Below, in pieces: positions 1 through 5,854 of a DNA stretch of 6,163 bases. The position numbers were made by a program, and so were the translations under genes. The notes beneath the pieces were generated by a model. It saw only the letters and a list, made by a program, of their open reading frames with translations, was not told the origin of the DNA and did not search any database. The stretch is taken from the NCBI GenBank assembly GCA_004375885.1, contig SOJG01000091.1, forward strand, positions 1 through 6,163, in the 5' to 3' direction. The DNA is from Dehalococcoidia bacterium. Its GTDB lineage: Bacteria; Chloroflexota; Dehalococcoidia; GIF9; AB-539-J10. Each line of letters starts with the position of its first letter. Position 1 is the stretch's first letter.

Positions 1-1157
1 AGGCAGGCACCTCTGTTGTAACCCTGGGGGGTGTGACTGTGAGGGAGTCCATGGCGGGAGTCATCATATGGGACGCTGAGGCCAATATCAACGGATGTAC
101 CTTTACGCTGATGAGGCCGAATGGTGGCTTCGGCGTCATGGGCAGTGGAGTAGGTATGGTGATAGGGATACCAGGGGAGGCGTGGTCGGGTCCATCCGCT
201 GTAAACGTGAAGGGGTCCACTATCTCTGATAACAATGATATAGGCATATATGTTTGCGACCATTCTGTCCTGGTAGCTGGGTTCAACAACATTGTCGGTA
301 ATGAGGGATTGGGTGTGCTGAATGATGGAGGTCAGAGGGTGGATGCCACCTACAACTGGTGGGGTCATGCCAGCGGACCGTTTCACCCGACAGAGAATGC
401 TGGTGGCAGAGGCAACGGCGTCAGCAATGATGTGGACTTCTCGCCCTGGGTGGCGGCCGGTGTAGTAACAAGGGTGGTAACCGACAATACCCTCGACGCC
501 AGGGGCGAGGCTGACACCGAGGTTGGTGTAACCGGCACAGCTAGGATAACCGTTGCCAAATACCCGGATAACCCCGCTGACGACGCCCCTCCAGAGTTTG
601 TGACACTGGGTAAACACATCGATGTCTACGTTCCCGATACTGATCAGGTCACCGAGATTGAGATAAGGCTTTACTATACTGCTGCCGAGGTGGGAGACGT
701 TAGCGAGGCAGACCAGAAGTATTTCCGGCTCCTGTGGTGGAACGGCACCGAGTGGGTGATGTGCTCAGACACCGGAGTCGATACCACCCTAGATTATATC
801 TGGGCAAAAGTAACACGGGATACCACGCCGTCTCTGGACGACCTGGAGGGGACACCATTTGGTGGCTATGCCTTTTCGCCGGGTGTTCCGCAGCCCTGGT
901 GTTTCATTGCTACCGCAGCCTACGGTACTGATACAGCAACGGAAATAGACATCCTTAGAGAGTTTCGGGACGTGGTGCTGCTGCCTGACAGCCTGGGCGC
1001 CAGGTTTGTATCTCTCTATTATGCAACCAGTCCTCCTCTGGCCGACTTCATCTCCCGGCACGAGGTCTTGAGAACAGTGCTGAGGGTGGGCTTTGTTGAC
1101 CCGGTTGTAGCTGTGTTGACCTGGAGCCAGGACCTATGGTTGGGGACAAGCTCATAG
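1..1157 (+). CDS. Right-handed beta-helix protein with C-terminal CFI-box domain (5' end outside window)
   Basis: This is the 3' part of a probably exported or cell-surface protein. The frame is open from base 3 to the TAG at 1155-1157, giving about 384 visible residues. A GTG at 33 is in frame, but the residues before it continue the same repeat-like sequence (TSVVTLGGVTV), so the real start lies upstream. The first third has short hydrophobic/Asn/Gly beta-strand repeats (NINGCTFT, VKGSTISDNNDIGIYV, GFNNIVGN) typical of parallel beta-helix proteins. It closes with YNWWGHASGPFHPT (from 351) and VDFSPW (432-449). A beta-sandwich-like segment follows (about 522-870: VTGTARITVAKY, EIEIRLYY, RLLWWNGTEW). 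From the Cys codon at 900 comes CFIATAAYGT, the signature of the CFI-box C-terminal domain, then LREFRD, SPPLADFI and a partly hydrophobic tail (about 1074-1124). Such tails are thought to be involved in surface sorting, but their mechanism is not known to me. It converges on the kor operon and shows no functional tie to it. The ligand or function is unknown. Confidence 0.85.
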   Translation, partial: AGTSVVTLGGVTVRESMAGVIIWDAEANINGCTFTLMRPNGGFGVMGSGVGMVIGIPGEAWSGPSAVNVKGSTISDNNDIGIYVCDHSVLVAGFNNIVGNEGLGVLNDGGQRVDATYNWWGHASGPFHPTENAGGRGNGVSNDVDFSPWVAAGVVTRVVTDNTLDARGEADTEVGVTGTARITVAKYPDNPADDAPPEFVTLGKHIDVYVPDTDQVTEIEIRLYYTAAEVGDVSEADQKYFRLLWWNGTEWVMCSDTGVDTTLDYIWAKVTRDTTPSLDDLEGTPFGGYAFSPGVPQPWCFIATAAYGTDTATEIDILREFRDVVLLPDSLGARFVSLYYATSPPLADFISRHEVLRTVLRVGFVDPVVAVLTWSQDLWLGTSS

Positions 1158-1404
1158 CGCAGCAGCCATCTCGGGCACTAAGTAAGCGCCAGGGAGAGTG
1201 AGGAAGAATGGCGTGAGACCTGGGACGCAGCCTGAGCTATCACTTCGTGGCGGCCTGGTTCCGTCAGCCAGAGACACGGGCCACCGTGCCGGTAGCTGCT
1301 ATAGTCGGACAACTTCGAGGAGAATTCTGAGCAACCCAAAGAGGCACCGGACGGCGGGGATTTGGTACACTGACAAGAAGATTGCCTGACTGCCTGTCTA
1401 GACC
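1158..1404. other. Intergenic gap between converging genes
   Basis: This gap separates the stop of the beta-helix gene from the stop of korC. I see no recognisable gene. A 63-codon frame beginning at a GTG at 1198 is Arg/Ser/Gly-rich, matches nothing I know and has no good Shine-Dalgarno. Two converging transcription units should terminate here, but I found only small stems: CACGG-gcca-CCGTG at about 1275-1288 and the 8-bp palindrome GTCTAGAC at 1396-1403. Neither is followed by a T-run on either strand. Termination may be factor-dependent or use a structure I cannot score by eye. Confidence 0.6.
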
Positions 1405-2001
1405 TCAGGCTCCCGCCTCACGTTGACTGGTCTTAGGCTCTGTTTTCAGATTCTGGGCTATTTGCAGAGCTTCCCTGAAGGCCTGGCGATTGATTTCCAC
1501 CTTGGTTGCAGGGAGTCTCTTTGCCATAGCCCTGATCACAGACTCGGGAGAGATGATCGGACAGAACGACGTTACGGCACCGAGAGCTGCCATATTAATG
1601 GCTCTTGCGTCACCCGCTTTCTGGGCGATTCGGCTGAACGGCAAAGATGCCACGTTTTCCCAGGGGACCTTGGTGACCAGGCTTGAGTCCACGATGACCG
1701 CGCCTCCCTCCTTAATGGCCGACAGATTCCGGTCGCATGCTTCCTGTGTCAGGGCAACAAGGAGGTCCAACTCCACAGCGAGAGGATAATCGATCTCCGT
1801 ATCGCTTATGACTACCTCAGAGACTGAGTTGCCTCCCCTGGCCTCAGGGCCATAGTTCTGGCTCTGGGCAACACATCTGCCGTCCAAGAGGGCGGCCTCA
1901 GCCAGGATTATAGAGGCCAGAACTATGCCCTGCCCCCCGGAGCCGGCAATCCTTAGCTCATACCTTGGACTCTTCTGCCAGAAGTTCGTTGTACTCTTCA
2001 T
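1405..2001 (-). CDS. korC: 2-oxoacid:ferredoxin oxidoreductase, gamma subunit
   Basis: This is the gamma (domain III type) subunit of a four-subunit 2-oxoacid:ferredoxin oxidoreductase, 198 residues, close to the usual 180-200. The two hallmarks are GSGGQG (residues 20-25), the N-terminal glycine loop, and YGPEARGG (50-57), the most conserved stretch of gamma subunits, which helps bind CoA in this superfamily. The chosen ATG at 2001 lies inside the end of korB (44-nt overlap). It is supported by AGAAAGG at 2012-2018 with a 10-nt spacer, and no other ATG, GTG or TTG start lies between it and the glycine loop. It is the last gene of the D-A-B-C order. The C-terminus (TEPKTSQREAGA) is polar and probably disordered. 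The subunit family is certain. The substrate (2-oxoglutarate versus another 2-oxoacid) is inferred from the four-gene order and the neighbouring dehydrogenase. Confidence 0.9.
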   Translation of the reverse strand: MKSTTNFWQKSPRYELRIAGSGGQGIVLASIILAEAALLDGRCVAQSQNYGPEARGGNSVSEVVISDTEIDYPLAVELDLLVALTQEACDRNLSAIKEGGAVIVDSSLVTKVPWENVASLPFSRIAQKAGDARAINMAALGAVTSFCPIISPESVIRAMAKRLPATKVEINRQAFREALQIAQNLKTEPKTSQREAGA

Positions 2002-2785
2002 TGTAGGTCGGCCTTTCTCGATCGGTCAGAACACCAATAACCATCTTTCCTGCCAGTTCCGTTTCGCTCATTTCCTTCGCCCTCTCCACTCTCACGGAGT
2101 TATCTCTCTGCCACGTCATCATCTCGGCCGGGGAAGCGAGTCCCATCCACCGTCCAGAATAGGTCACGCACTGGGCGATTACTTCAACCATGGCAAATCC
2201 CTTCTTCCGCAGAGCTGCCTCCGTCAGCCGGTCCAGCAAAGGGGTATGGTAGACAGTCGCCCTGCCCACAAAGGCTGCTCCGGCCGCCTCCACGACTCGA
2301 GCCACGTCAAAGGCAGCCTCACGGTTTCCGTATGGCGAGGTGGTGGTCTTCAACCCGTAGGGGGTGGTGGGGGAACACTGTCCACCAGTCATACCGTAGA
2401 CGTGATTATTGATGACGAAGGCCGAGATCTCGACGTTTCGCTTGGCGGCGTGGATGAGGTGGTTCCCCCCAATAGCCACAGCGTCACCATCGCCCATTAT
2501 GGTGATTACCTTGAGGTGGGGTCTGGCCAGCTTTACTCCAGTAGCAAAAGTGAGTGCCCTTCCATGGGTGGTGTGCAGTGTATTGAAGTCGAGGTAAATG
2601 GGAATCCGGCTTGAACACCCAATGCCTGAGACCATCACTACATCGTCCTTGCTGTACCCAATCCGATCAATGGCTCTAACCAGGGATTGAACGAAGATGC
2701 CGATTCCACACCCACTGCACCAAATGGTGGGCATCTTCTTGTTGGGACGCAGATATTTCCGCATTGGATGCTCTTCGTGTTTCAT
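1958..2785 (-). CDS. korB: 2-oxoacid:ferredoxin oxidoreductase, beta (TPP-binding) subunit
   Basis: This is the thiamine-diphosphate subunit, 275 residues, which carries out decarboxylation of the 2-oxoacid and passes electrons to a [4Fe-4S] cluster. Visible motifs are CSGCGIG (23-29), GIGCSSR (54-60), HTTHGRAL (71-78), the ThDP/Mg2+ motif GDGDAVAIGGNH (98-109) and INNHVYGMTGGQ (125-136). Cys23, Cys26, Cys57 and Cys206 fit the four cluster ligands known in PFOR/OGOR beta chains (my positional inference). The ATG at 2785 overlaps the korA stop as ATGA (2782-2785). It is preceded by GAGGAAA at 2793-2799 with a 7-nt spacer, so this start is preferred over the Met at residue 8. It is translationally coupled to korA and overlaps korC at its 3' end. 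All catalytic motifs look intact. The family assignment is firm and the 2-oxoglutarate substrate is probable only. Confidence 0.93.
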   Translation of the reverse strand: MKHEEHPMRKYLRPNKKMPTIWCSGCGIGIFVQSLVRAIDRIGYSKDDVVMVSGIGCSSRIPIYLDFNTLHTTHGRALTFATGVKLARPHLKVITIMGDGDAVAIGGNHLIHAAKRNVEISAFVINNHVYGMTGGQCSPTTPYGLKTTTSPYGNREAAFDVARVVEAAGAAFVGRATVYHTPLLDRLTEAALRKKGFAMVEVIAQCVTYSGRWMGLASPAEMMTWQRDNSVRVERAKEMSETELAGKMVIGVLTDRERPTYNEEYNELLAEESKV

Positions 2786-3906
2786 GAATGGATTTCCTCA
2801 AGCTTTCGAACTATCTCTGGGGGAGTTAGCGCTGTCCCATCCACCTTGTTGAGAGTAAGGATCTCGCATCTACCTTGATTGACTCTTTCCACCTCACGGG
2901 AAATCTGCCCGAAATTCATCTCCGGTACAAGTACTCTACGACAGTTGTCAAGCACTCCGCTTATCGTGGCATCCATAAAAGGCCACAGAACCTTCAGCTT
3001 GGTTAGTCCTACGTCAAGACCCTTTTCTCTGACTTCTCTAACCGCTCTAAGGGCAGAACGGGCAACGCAGCCGTAAGCTATCACCATGGTCTCAGAATTC
3101 TCATACCAGCTGTCGAACCACTGGAGATGCTGAGAAGCTTGACAGATCTTTGAGAAGAGTCGCCGAATGAGGAAATCTATTTCGCCACTTTGGGTAGTGG
3201 GAAAACCGTGCACATCATGATATAGACCTGTTACATGATAACGATATCCATCTCCAAACGCAGGCATTGCCGGCACGCAATTGCCTGGGTCATCGTATGG
3301 CACAAACTCCTCGGGAGGAACCGTCGGCTGCGGCCGGACTTCAATTTCCATATCTGCCTCAGGCAACGTCACTTCCTCTCTCATCTGGCCCACTATTGCA
3401 TCTGTGATTACTATAACCGGCGTGCGATATCTCTCCGCCAGATTAAAAGCTTTAGCGGTAAGCTCAAAGCATTCCTGCACTGAAGAAGGAGCAAGCACAA
3501 TGATAGGATGGTCACCATGAGTTCCCCAGCGAGCCTGCATGACATCGGCCTGCGATGGCTGGGTGGCAAGACCGGTACTGGGGCCACCCCGCATAACATC
3601 TACAATTACGCAGGGAACCTCCGTCATGCAGGCAAAGCCGATATGTTCCTGCATGACAGAAAATCCAGGGCCACTCGTGGCGGTCATGCTCTTGACACCC
3701 GCTAGTGAGGCACCAATGACAGCGCCCAGGGAAGCGCTCTCATCTTCCATCTGTATGAATACGCCTCCCAGTCTGGGGACTTCCCGAGCCATGACTTCCA
3801 TGATCTCCGAGGAAGGGGTTATGGGGTATCCCGCGTAGAAGCGGCAACCAGCAGCCAGGGCACCTTTGGCACAGGCTTCATTCCCTTGAAGCAATACTGC
3901 TTTCAT
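2782..3906 (-). CDS. korA: 2-oxoacid:ferredoxin oxidoreductase, alpha subunit
   Basis: This is the alpha subunit (domains I and II fused), 374 residues, the normal length for four-subunit KOR enzymes. Motifs, numbered from the chosen start: QGNEACAKGALAAGC (7-21); YPITPSSE (27-34), whose Thr region contacts the 2-oxoacid in structurally known relatives; MEDESASLGA (53-62); TATSGPGFS (75-83); MRGGPSTGLATQPSQAD (105-121); and GTHGD (128-132). The C-terminal half carries the domain II sequence (KVLWPF, VPEMNFGQ). The frame stays open to an ATG at 4095, but those extra 63 residues overlay korD in another frame and look nothing like the family. The ATG at 3906 starts MKAVLLQGNEA, the canonical N-terminus, and has GAGGAG at 3914-3919 with a 7-nt spacer. 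It overlaps korD by 29 nt and korB by the ATGA junction. A 2-oxoglutarate substrate is inferred from gene order; other 2-oxoacids are possible. Confidence 0.93.
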   Translation of the reverse strand: MKAVLLQGNEACAKGALAAGCRFYAGYPITPSSEIMEVMAREVPRLGGVFIQMEDESASLGAVIGASLAGVKSMTATSGPGFSVMQEHIGFACMTEVPCVIVDVMRGGPSTGLATQPSQADVMQARWGTHGDHPIIVLAPSSVQECFELTAKAFNLAERYRTPVIVITDAIVGQMREEVTLPEADMEIEVRPQPTVPPEEFVPYDDPGNCVPAMPAFGDGYRYHVTGLYHDVHGFPTTQSGEIDFLIRRLFSKICQASQHLQWFDSWYENSETMVIAYGCVARSALRAVREVREKGLDVGLTKLKVLWPFMDATISGVLDNCRRVLVPEMNFGQISREVERVNQGRCEILTLNKVDGTALTPPEIVRKLEEIHS

Positions 3907-4105
3907 CGAGGCTCTCCTCATCTTCGTATACGTACATTGCGAAATCGGGACACCTGAGTTCGCACAACTTGCACCCGTTGCACTTTTCAGGGTCTTTTGC
4001 AGTCGGATATGACATCTCCCCTGGTTCCAAATTCTGTTTTGGACAGAAGGCAATACAGATGCCGCATTTCTTACACCAGGGCCGATGAACCTCAATCTTA
4101 TACAT
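3878..4105 (-). CDS. korD: 2-oxoacid:ferredoxin oxidoreductase, delta subunit (2x[4Fe-4S] ferredoxin)
   Basis: This is a small bacterial-type ferredoxin, 75 residues from the chosen start. It is expected to relay electrons from the KorB cluster to free ferredoxin. Two complete cluster motifs are visible: Cys11-x2-Cys14-x2-Cys17-x3-Cys21-Pro and Cys42-x2-Cys45-x2-Cys48-x3-Cys52-Pro. The N-terminus MYKIEVHRPWCKKCG matches the short beta-strand lead-in usual for KorD. The ATG at 4105 has only a weak Shine-Dalgarno (CGGA). An in-frame GTG at 4177 would add 24 unconvincing residues (Gly/Arg/Gln-rich) and also lacks a good site. The acidic tail (YEDEESLDESS) is polar. It is the first gene of the tightly overlapping D-A-B-C operon and overlaps korA by 29 nt. 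Its weak initiation site, together with the overlapping leader ORF just upstream, suggests that expression might depend on translational coupling. Confidence 0.87.
   Translation of the reverse strand: MYKIEVHRPWCKKCGICIAFCPKQNLEPGEMSYPTAKDPEKCNGCKLCELRCPDFAMYVYEDEESLDESSIASRE
3914..3919 (-). promoter_or_regulatory. Shine-Dalgarno that fixes the korA start
   Basis: On the minus strand GAGGAG lies 7 nt before the ATG at 3906. It decides the start against the longer frame beginning at 4095, because that upstream ATG falls within the ferredoxin gene and has no comparable site. Confidence 0.75.
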
Positions 4106-4223
4106 GTAGTGCTGTCCGAGCTGTCGGCCCCGGGCGCAGAGGGGTATGGTCTGGCCTCGTGCCGATATCTGGCTCACCCGCGAACTGTGGCCTGTCTGGG
4201 AAGTCTGCCAGGTATCCTTCCAT
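4098..4223 (-). CDS. Possible 41-residue leader ORF overlapping the korD start
   Basis: An ATG at 4223 opens 41 codons that begin MEGYLADFPDRPQF and end at a TAA at 4098-4100. It overlaps the first bases of korD by 8 nt in another frame. The peptide is Pro-, Asp- and Arg-rich and resembles nothing I recognise. AAGGAGGG lies upstream at 4239-4246, but with a 15-nt gap, longer than is usual. The overlap geometry would suit translational coupling of korD, whose own ribosome site is weak. A frame of this length can easily arise by chance, so I rate it low. Conservation of this frame in related genomes would be needed to accept it. Confidence 0.2.
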   Translation of the reverse strand: MEGYLADFPDRPQFAGEPDIGTRPDHTPLRPGPTARTALHV

Positions 4224-4227
4224 TATA
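4222..4227 (-). promoter_or_regulatory. korD: Candidate -10 box for the kor operon
   Basis: Read on the minus strand this is a perfect TATAAT, 117 nt before the korD ATG and within the gap after the dehydrogenase stop. There is no recognisable TTGACA-like box 16-18 bp upstream, and no TGn extension. It could give korDABC its own promoter, but a consensus hexamer alone occurs often by chance. Read-through from the dehydrogenase gene is equally possible. Confidence 0.25.
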
Positions 4228-4238
4228 GGCTAAGGCGA

Positions 4239-4262
4239 CCCTCCTTCTGATTCCCTCCTTTT
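4239..4262 (-). repeat. Two tandem perfect AGGAGGG motifs without a well-spaced start
   Basis: On the minus strand AAAAGGAGGG (4253-4262) and AAGGAGGG (4239-4246) lie 6 nt apart, just after the dehydrogenase stop. Both match the anti-Shine-Dalgarno fully. Neither has an ATG, GTG or TTG at 5-12 nt. The nearest candidate is the ATG at 4223, 15 nt from the second motif. They could be ribosome standby sites, remnants of a lost gene start, or chance. Confidence 0.4.
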
Positions 4263-4273
4263 CGCAGAATAGG

Positions 4274-5851
4274 TTACTGGCTGTAAGAGGCCGCATTAGT
4301 GTCCTTTATGATTGTCCTGTTCTGTGACCAGATATTCCTGATGGCTTCTATCGTTCCGATGCCAGCAGCGGCTGGGTGACCACATGGGCCAAAGAAATGC
4401 CATTGGGGCGCCCCTGTAGTTCGTGCCTTTATGCCAGCATAGGTGGTGCCGTTAATGGTCTGACCCAGCATGTAGTTTAGGAAGTCTGGATCGTTATCAA
4501 CAATCCCGGCCGTTAGGTGCTGCTTCATGTTGTTGAATATATGCGGAAACAGCTTCAGGTCATCATTGGATTTCCAGGTTGTTATGACCTGGAACGGCCC
4601 GAAAAGCTCGGTTGTCACCAGATCAATATTGGGTAGAATCTGCTCTAGTGGTACGTACACGGCAGTCGGGTCAAAGCTACCGTAACAGGATGGTATCGAG
4701 TGCCCGCTTAAGCGTTTACCCCCAAATTGTATTTTCGCGCCGCTAATGCCTAGCAGCTTCTTTATATGCCTCTCAATCATCTCGTTGTCCCAGGTCAGTA
4801 CCGGACCAGCAGTAAGATCTCTCAGATTACGTCTGCTCGCCAGTTCGGCCATTTTTTCCAGCAGTCCTGCGTTTACCCAATTCTCGTGCACGGCCAGTAG
4901 ACTCTGTGCTGAGCACTTCTGGCCGCTCGCCGCATAGGCATCCCTATCGCATTGTGCTGCTACAGAATCGACCATAGAGGGGATGACGTTCGGCCCGACT
5001 ATCTTCCAATCGAAGCCGGCATCCTCGATTCGGCACTTTCCGCCAGTCAGCTTCAACAGCCGTTCCGCAACAGAAGTACTGCCGGTGAACTGTGTAAACT
5101 GGATAACGGGGTTAGTTGCTAATTTTTCCATCACCTGACCACCGCAGTGAATCAGAAGCAGATCTTGCTCAGGCATTCCGCAGTGAAGTAGTAGCCTTAC
5201 AAAAGCTTCGGCCACAATAGAAGTGGTTGAGGCCTGTTTGAGCACTGGCTTGTTGCCCATGAACAGGGCCCCCATCACCTGTAGAGCCAGTATCTCCAGA
5301 GGGAAGTTGAAAGGTGTGATTACGGCCACCGGTCCGTGGGGCCAGCGGTAGTCTATCGCCTCTTGGCCCAGGTGGTCACCCGGAGTCGTCTGTCCCTTGG
5401 CCAGGAACCTGACCTGGTCTCCCGAGAAGTTCTCCAGGAAGGTGGCTGTGACAGTTACTTCGCCGCGGCATTGCTCGGTATCTTTAGGCATGACTCTCTG
5501 GATCAACCTGGTGAAGAATTTTTCCCCGTCGCTGCTTGTGAGGAAATCGCCTAGTTTCTTGCTGACTCGTCCGTACACCAAGTATCTTTCGACGTTTCTC
5601 AATGGGTTGTGTAACCCATACTTGGGGCATTTTGCCAGCGATTCGATGAACGGCGCCAACTCCTCTTCGCTGGTATCAGGCATCTGGATGAATGGTTCAC
5701 CTGAGACGGGGTCCACAACCTCTCTATATTTCTTGGCTTCCACCCACTTCCCGTTGATAAAGTTCTTCAGCCTTGCTGGCTTGGCGCCCGAAATCTGATC
5801 AGGTTGCCAGGGGAAGATTTCGCTGATCATTGCTGTGCTAGTCTTATCCAC
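4274..5851 (-). CDS. Aldehyde dehydrogenase, plant-type P5C dehydrogenase (ALDH12-like)
   Basis: The likely role is NAD-dependent oxidation of L-glutamate-5-semialdehyde (from P5C) to glutamate, the last step of proline or ornithine breakdown. The protein has 525 residues and is cytosolic (no signal or membrane segment seen). ALDH motifs in order are PFNFPLE (180-186, oxyanion Asn), KPVLK (201-205), FTGSTS (255-260), IEDAGFDWK (275-283, general-base Glu276), SGQKCSAQS (309-317, nucleophile Cys313) and ELFGPFQ (415-421). The stretches CPKYGLHNP, LENFSGDQVRFLA, YRWPHGPV, EDAGFDWK, SGQKCSAQS, NGTTYAG and RTTGAPQ match, from memory, plant mitochondrial P5CDH (ALDH12) far better than ordinary bacterial ALDHs, which carry ELGGK at the Glu site. 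The start is a GTG with AAAGGAGG at 5862-5869 and a 10-nt spacer; the ATG at 5830 has no such site. It lies 168 nt upstream of korD on the same strand. The family is secure. The substrate is inferred from the ALDH12 resemblance and is untested. Confidence 0.87.
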   Translation of the reverse strand: MDKTSTAMISEIFPWQPDQISGAKPARLKNFINGKWVEAKKYREVVDPVSGEPFIQMPDTSEEELAPFIESLAKCPKYGLHNPLRNVERYLVYGRVSKKLGDFLTSSDGEKFFTRLIQRVMPKDTEQCRGEVTVTATFLENFSGDQVRFLAKGQTTPGDHLGQEAIDYRWPHGPVAVITPFNFPLEILALQVMGALFMGNKPVLKQASTTSIVAEAFVRLLLHCGMPEQDLLLIHCGGQVMEKLATNPVIQFTQFTGSTSVAERLLKLTGGKCRIEDAGFDWKIVGPNVIPSMVDSVAAQCDRDAYAASGQKCSAQSLLAVHENWVNAGLLEKMAELASRRNLRDLTAGPVLTWDNEMIERHIKKLLGISGAKIQFGGKRLSGHSIPSCYGSFDPTAVYVPLEQILPNIDLVTTELFGPFQVITTWKSNDDLKLFPHIFNNMKQHLTAGIVDNDPDFLNYMLGQTINGTTYAGIKARTTGAPQWHFFGPCGHPAAAGIGTIEAIRNIWSQNRTIIKDTNAASYSQ

Positions 5852-5854
5852 GTC

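Noticed and set aside
33..1157. GTG at 33 as the start of the beta-helix gene
   Set aside because: The frame is open to the left edge and the residues before the GTG continue the repeat pattern, so the gene is better described as truncated by the window.
1275..1288. CACGG-gcca-CCGTG stem as a terminator between the converging genes
   Set aside because: It has only five base pairs and no T-run on either side.
1198..1389. 63-codon + strand frame in the convergent gap
   Set aside because: It has a GTG start without a clear ribosome site, a composition typical of random frames and no recognisable motif.
1925..2614. 229-codon + strand frame opposite korB and korC
   Set aside because: It is an antisense shadow of two well-supported genes; its translation is His/Ser/Gly-rich and has no recognisable domain.
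3907..4095. Longer korA beginning at the ATG at 4095
   Set aside because: The extra 63 residues lie over korD in another frame, do not resemble any alpha subunit, and the ATG at 3906 has a strong Shine-Dalgarno and the canonical N-terminus.
4106..4177. korD beginning at the GTG at 4177
   Set aside because: It would add 24 residues with no family resemblance and no ribosome site. The ATG at 4105 gives the usual KorD N-terminus, although its own site is weak, so this is a preference and not proof.
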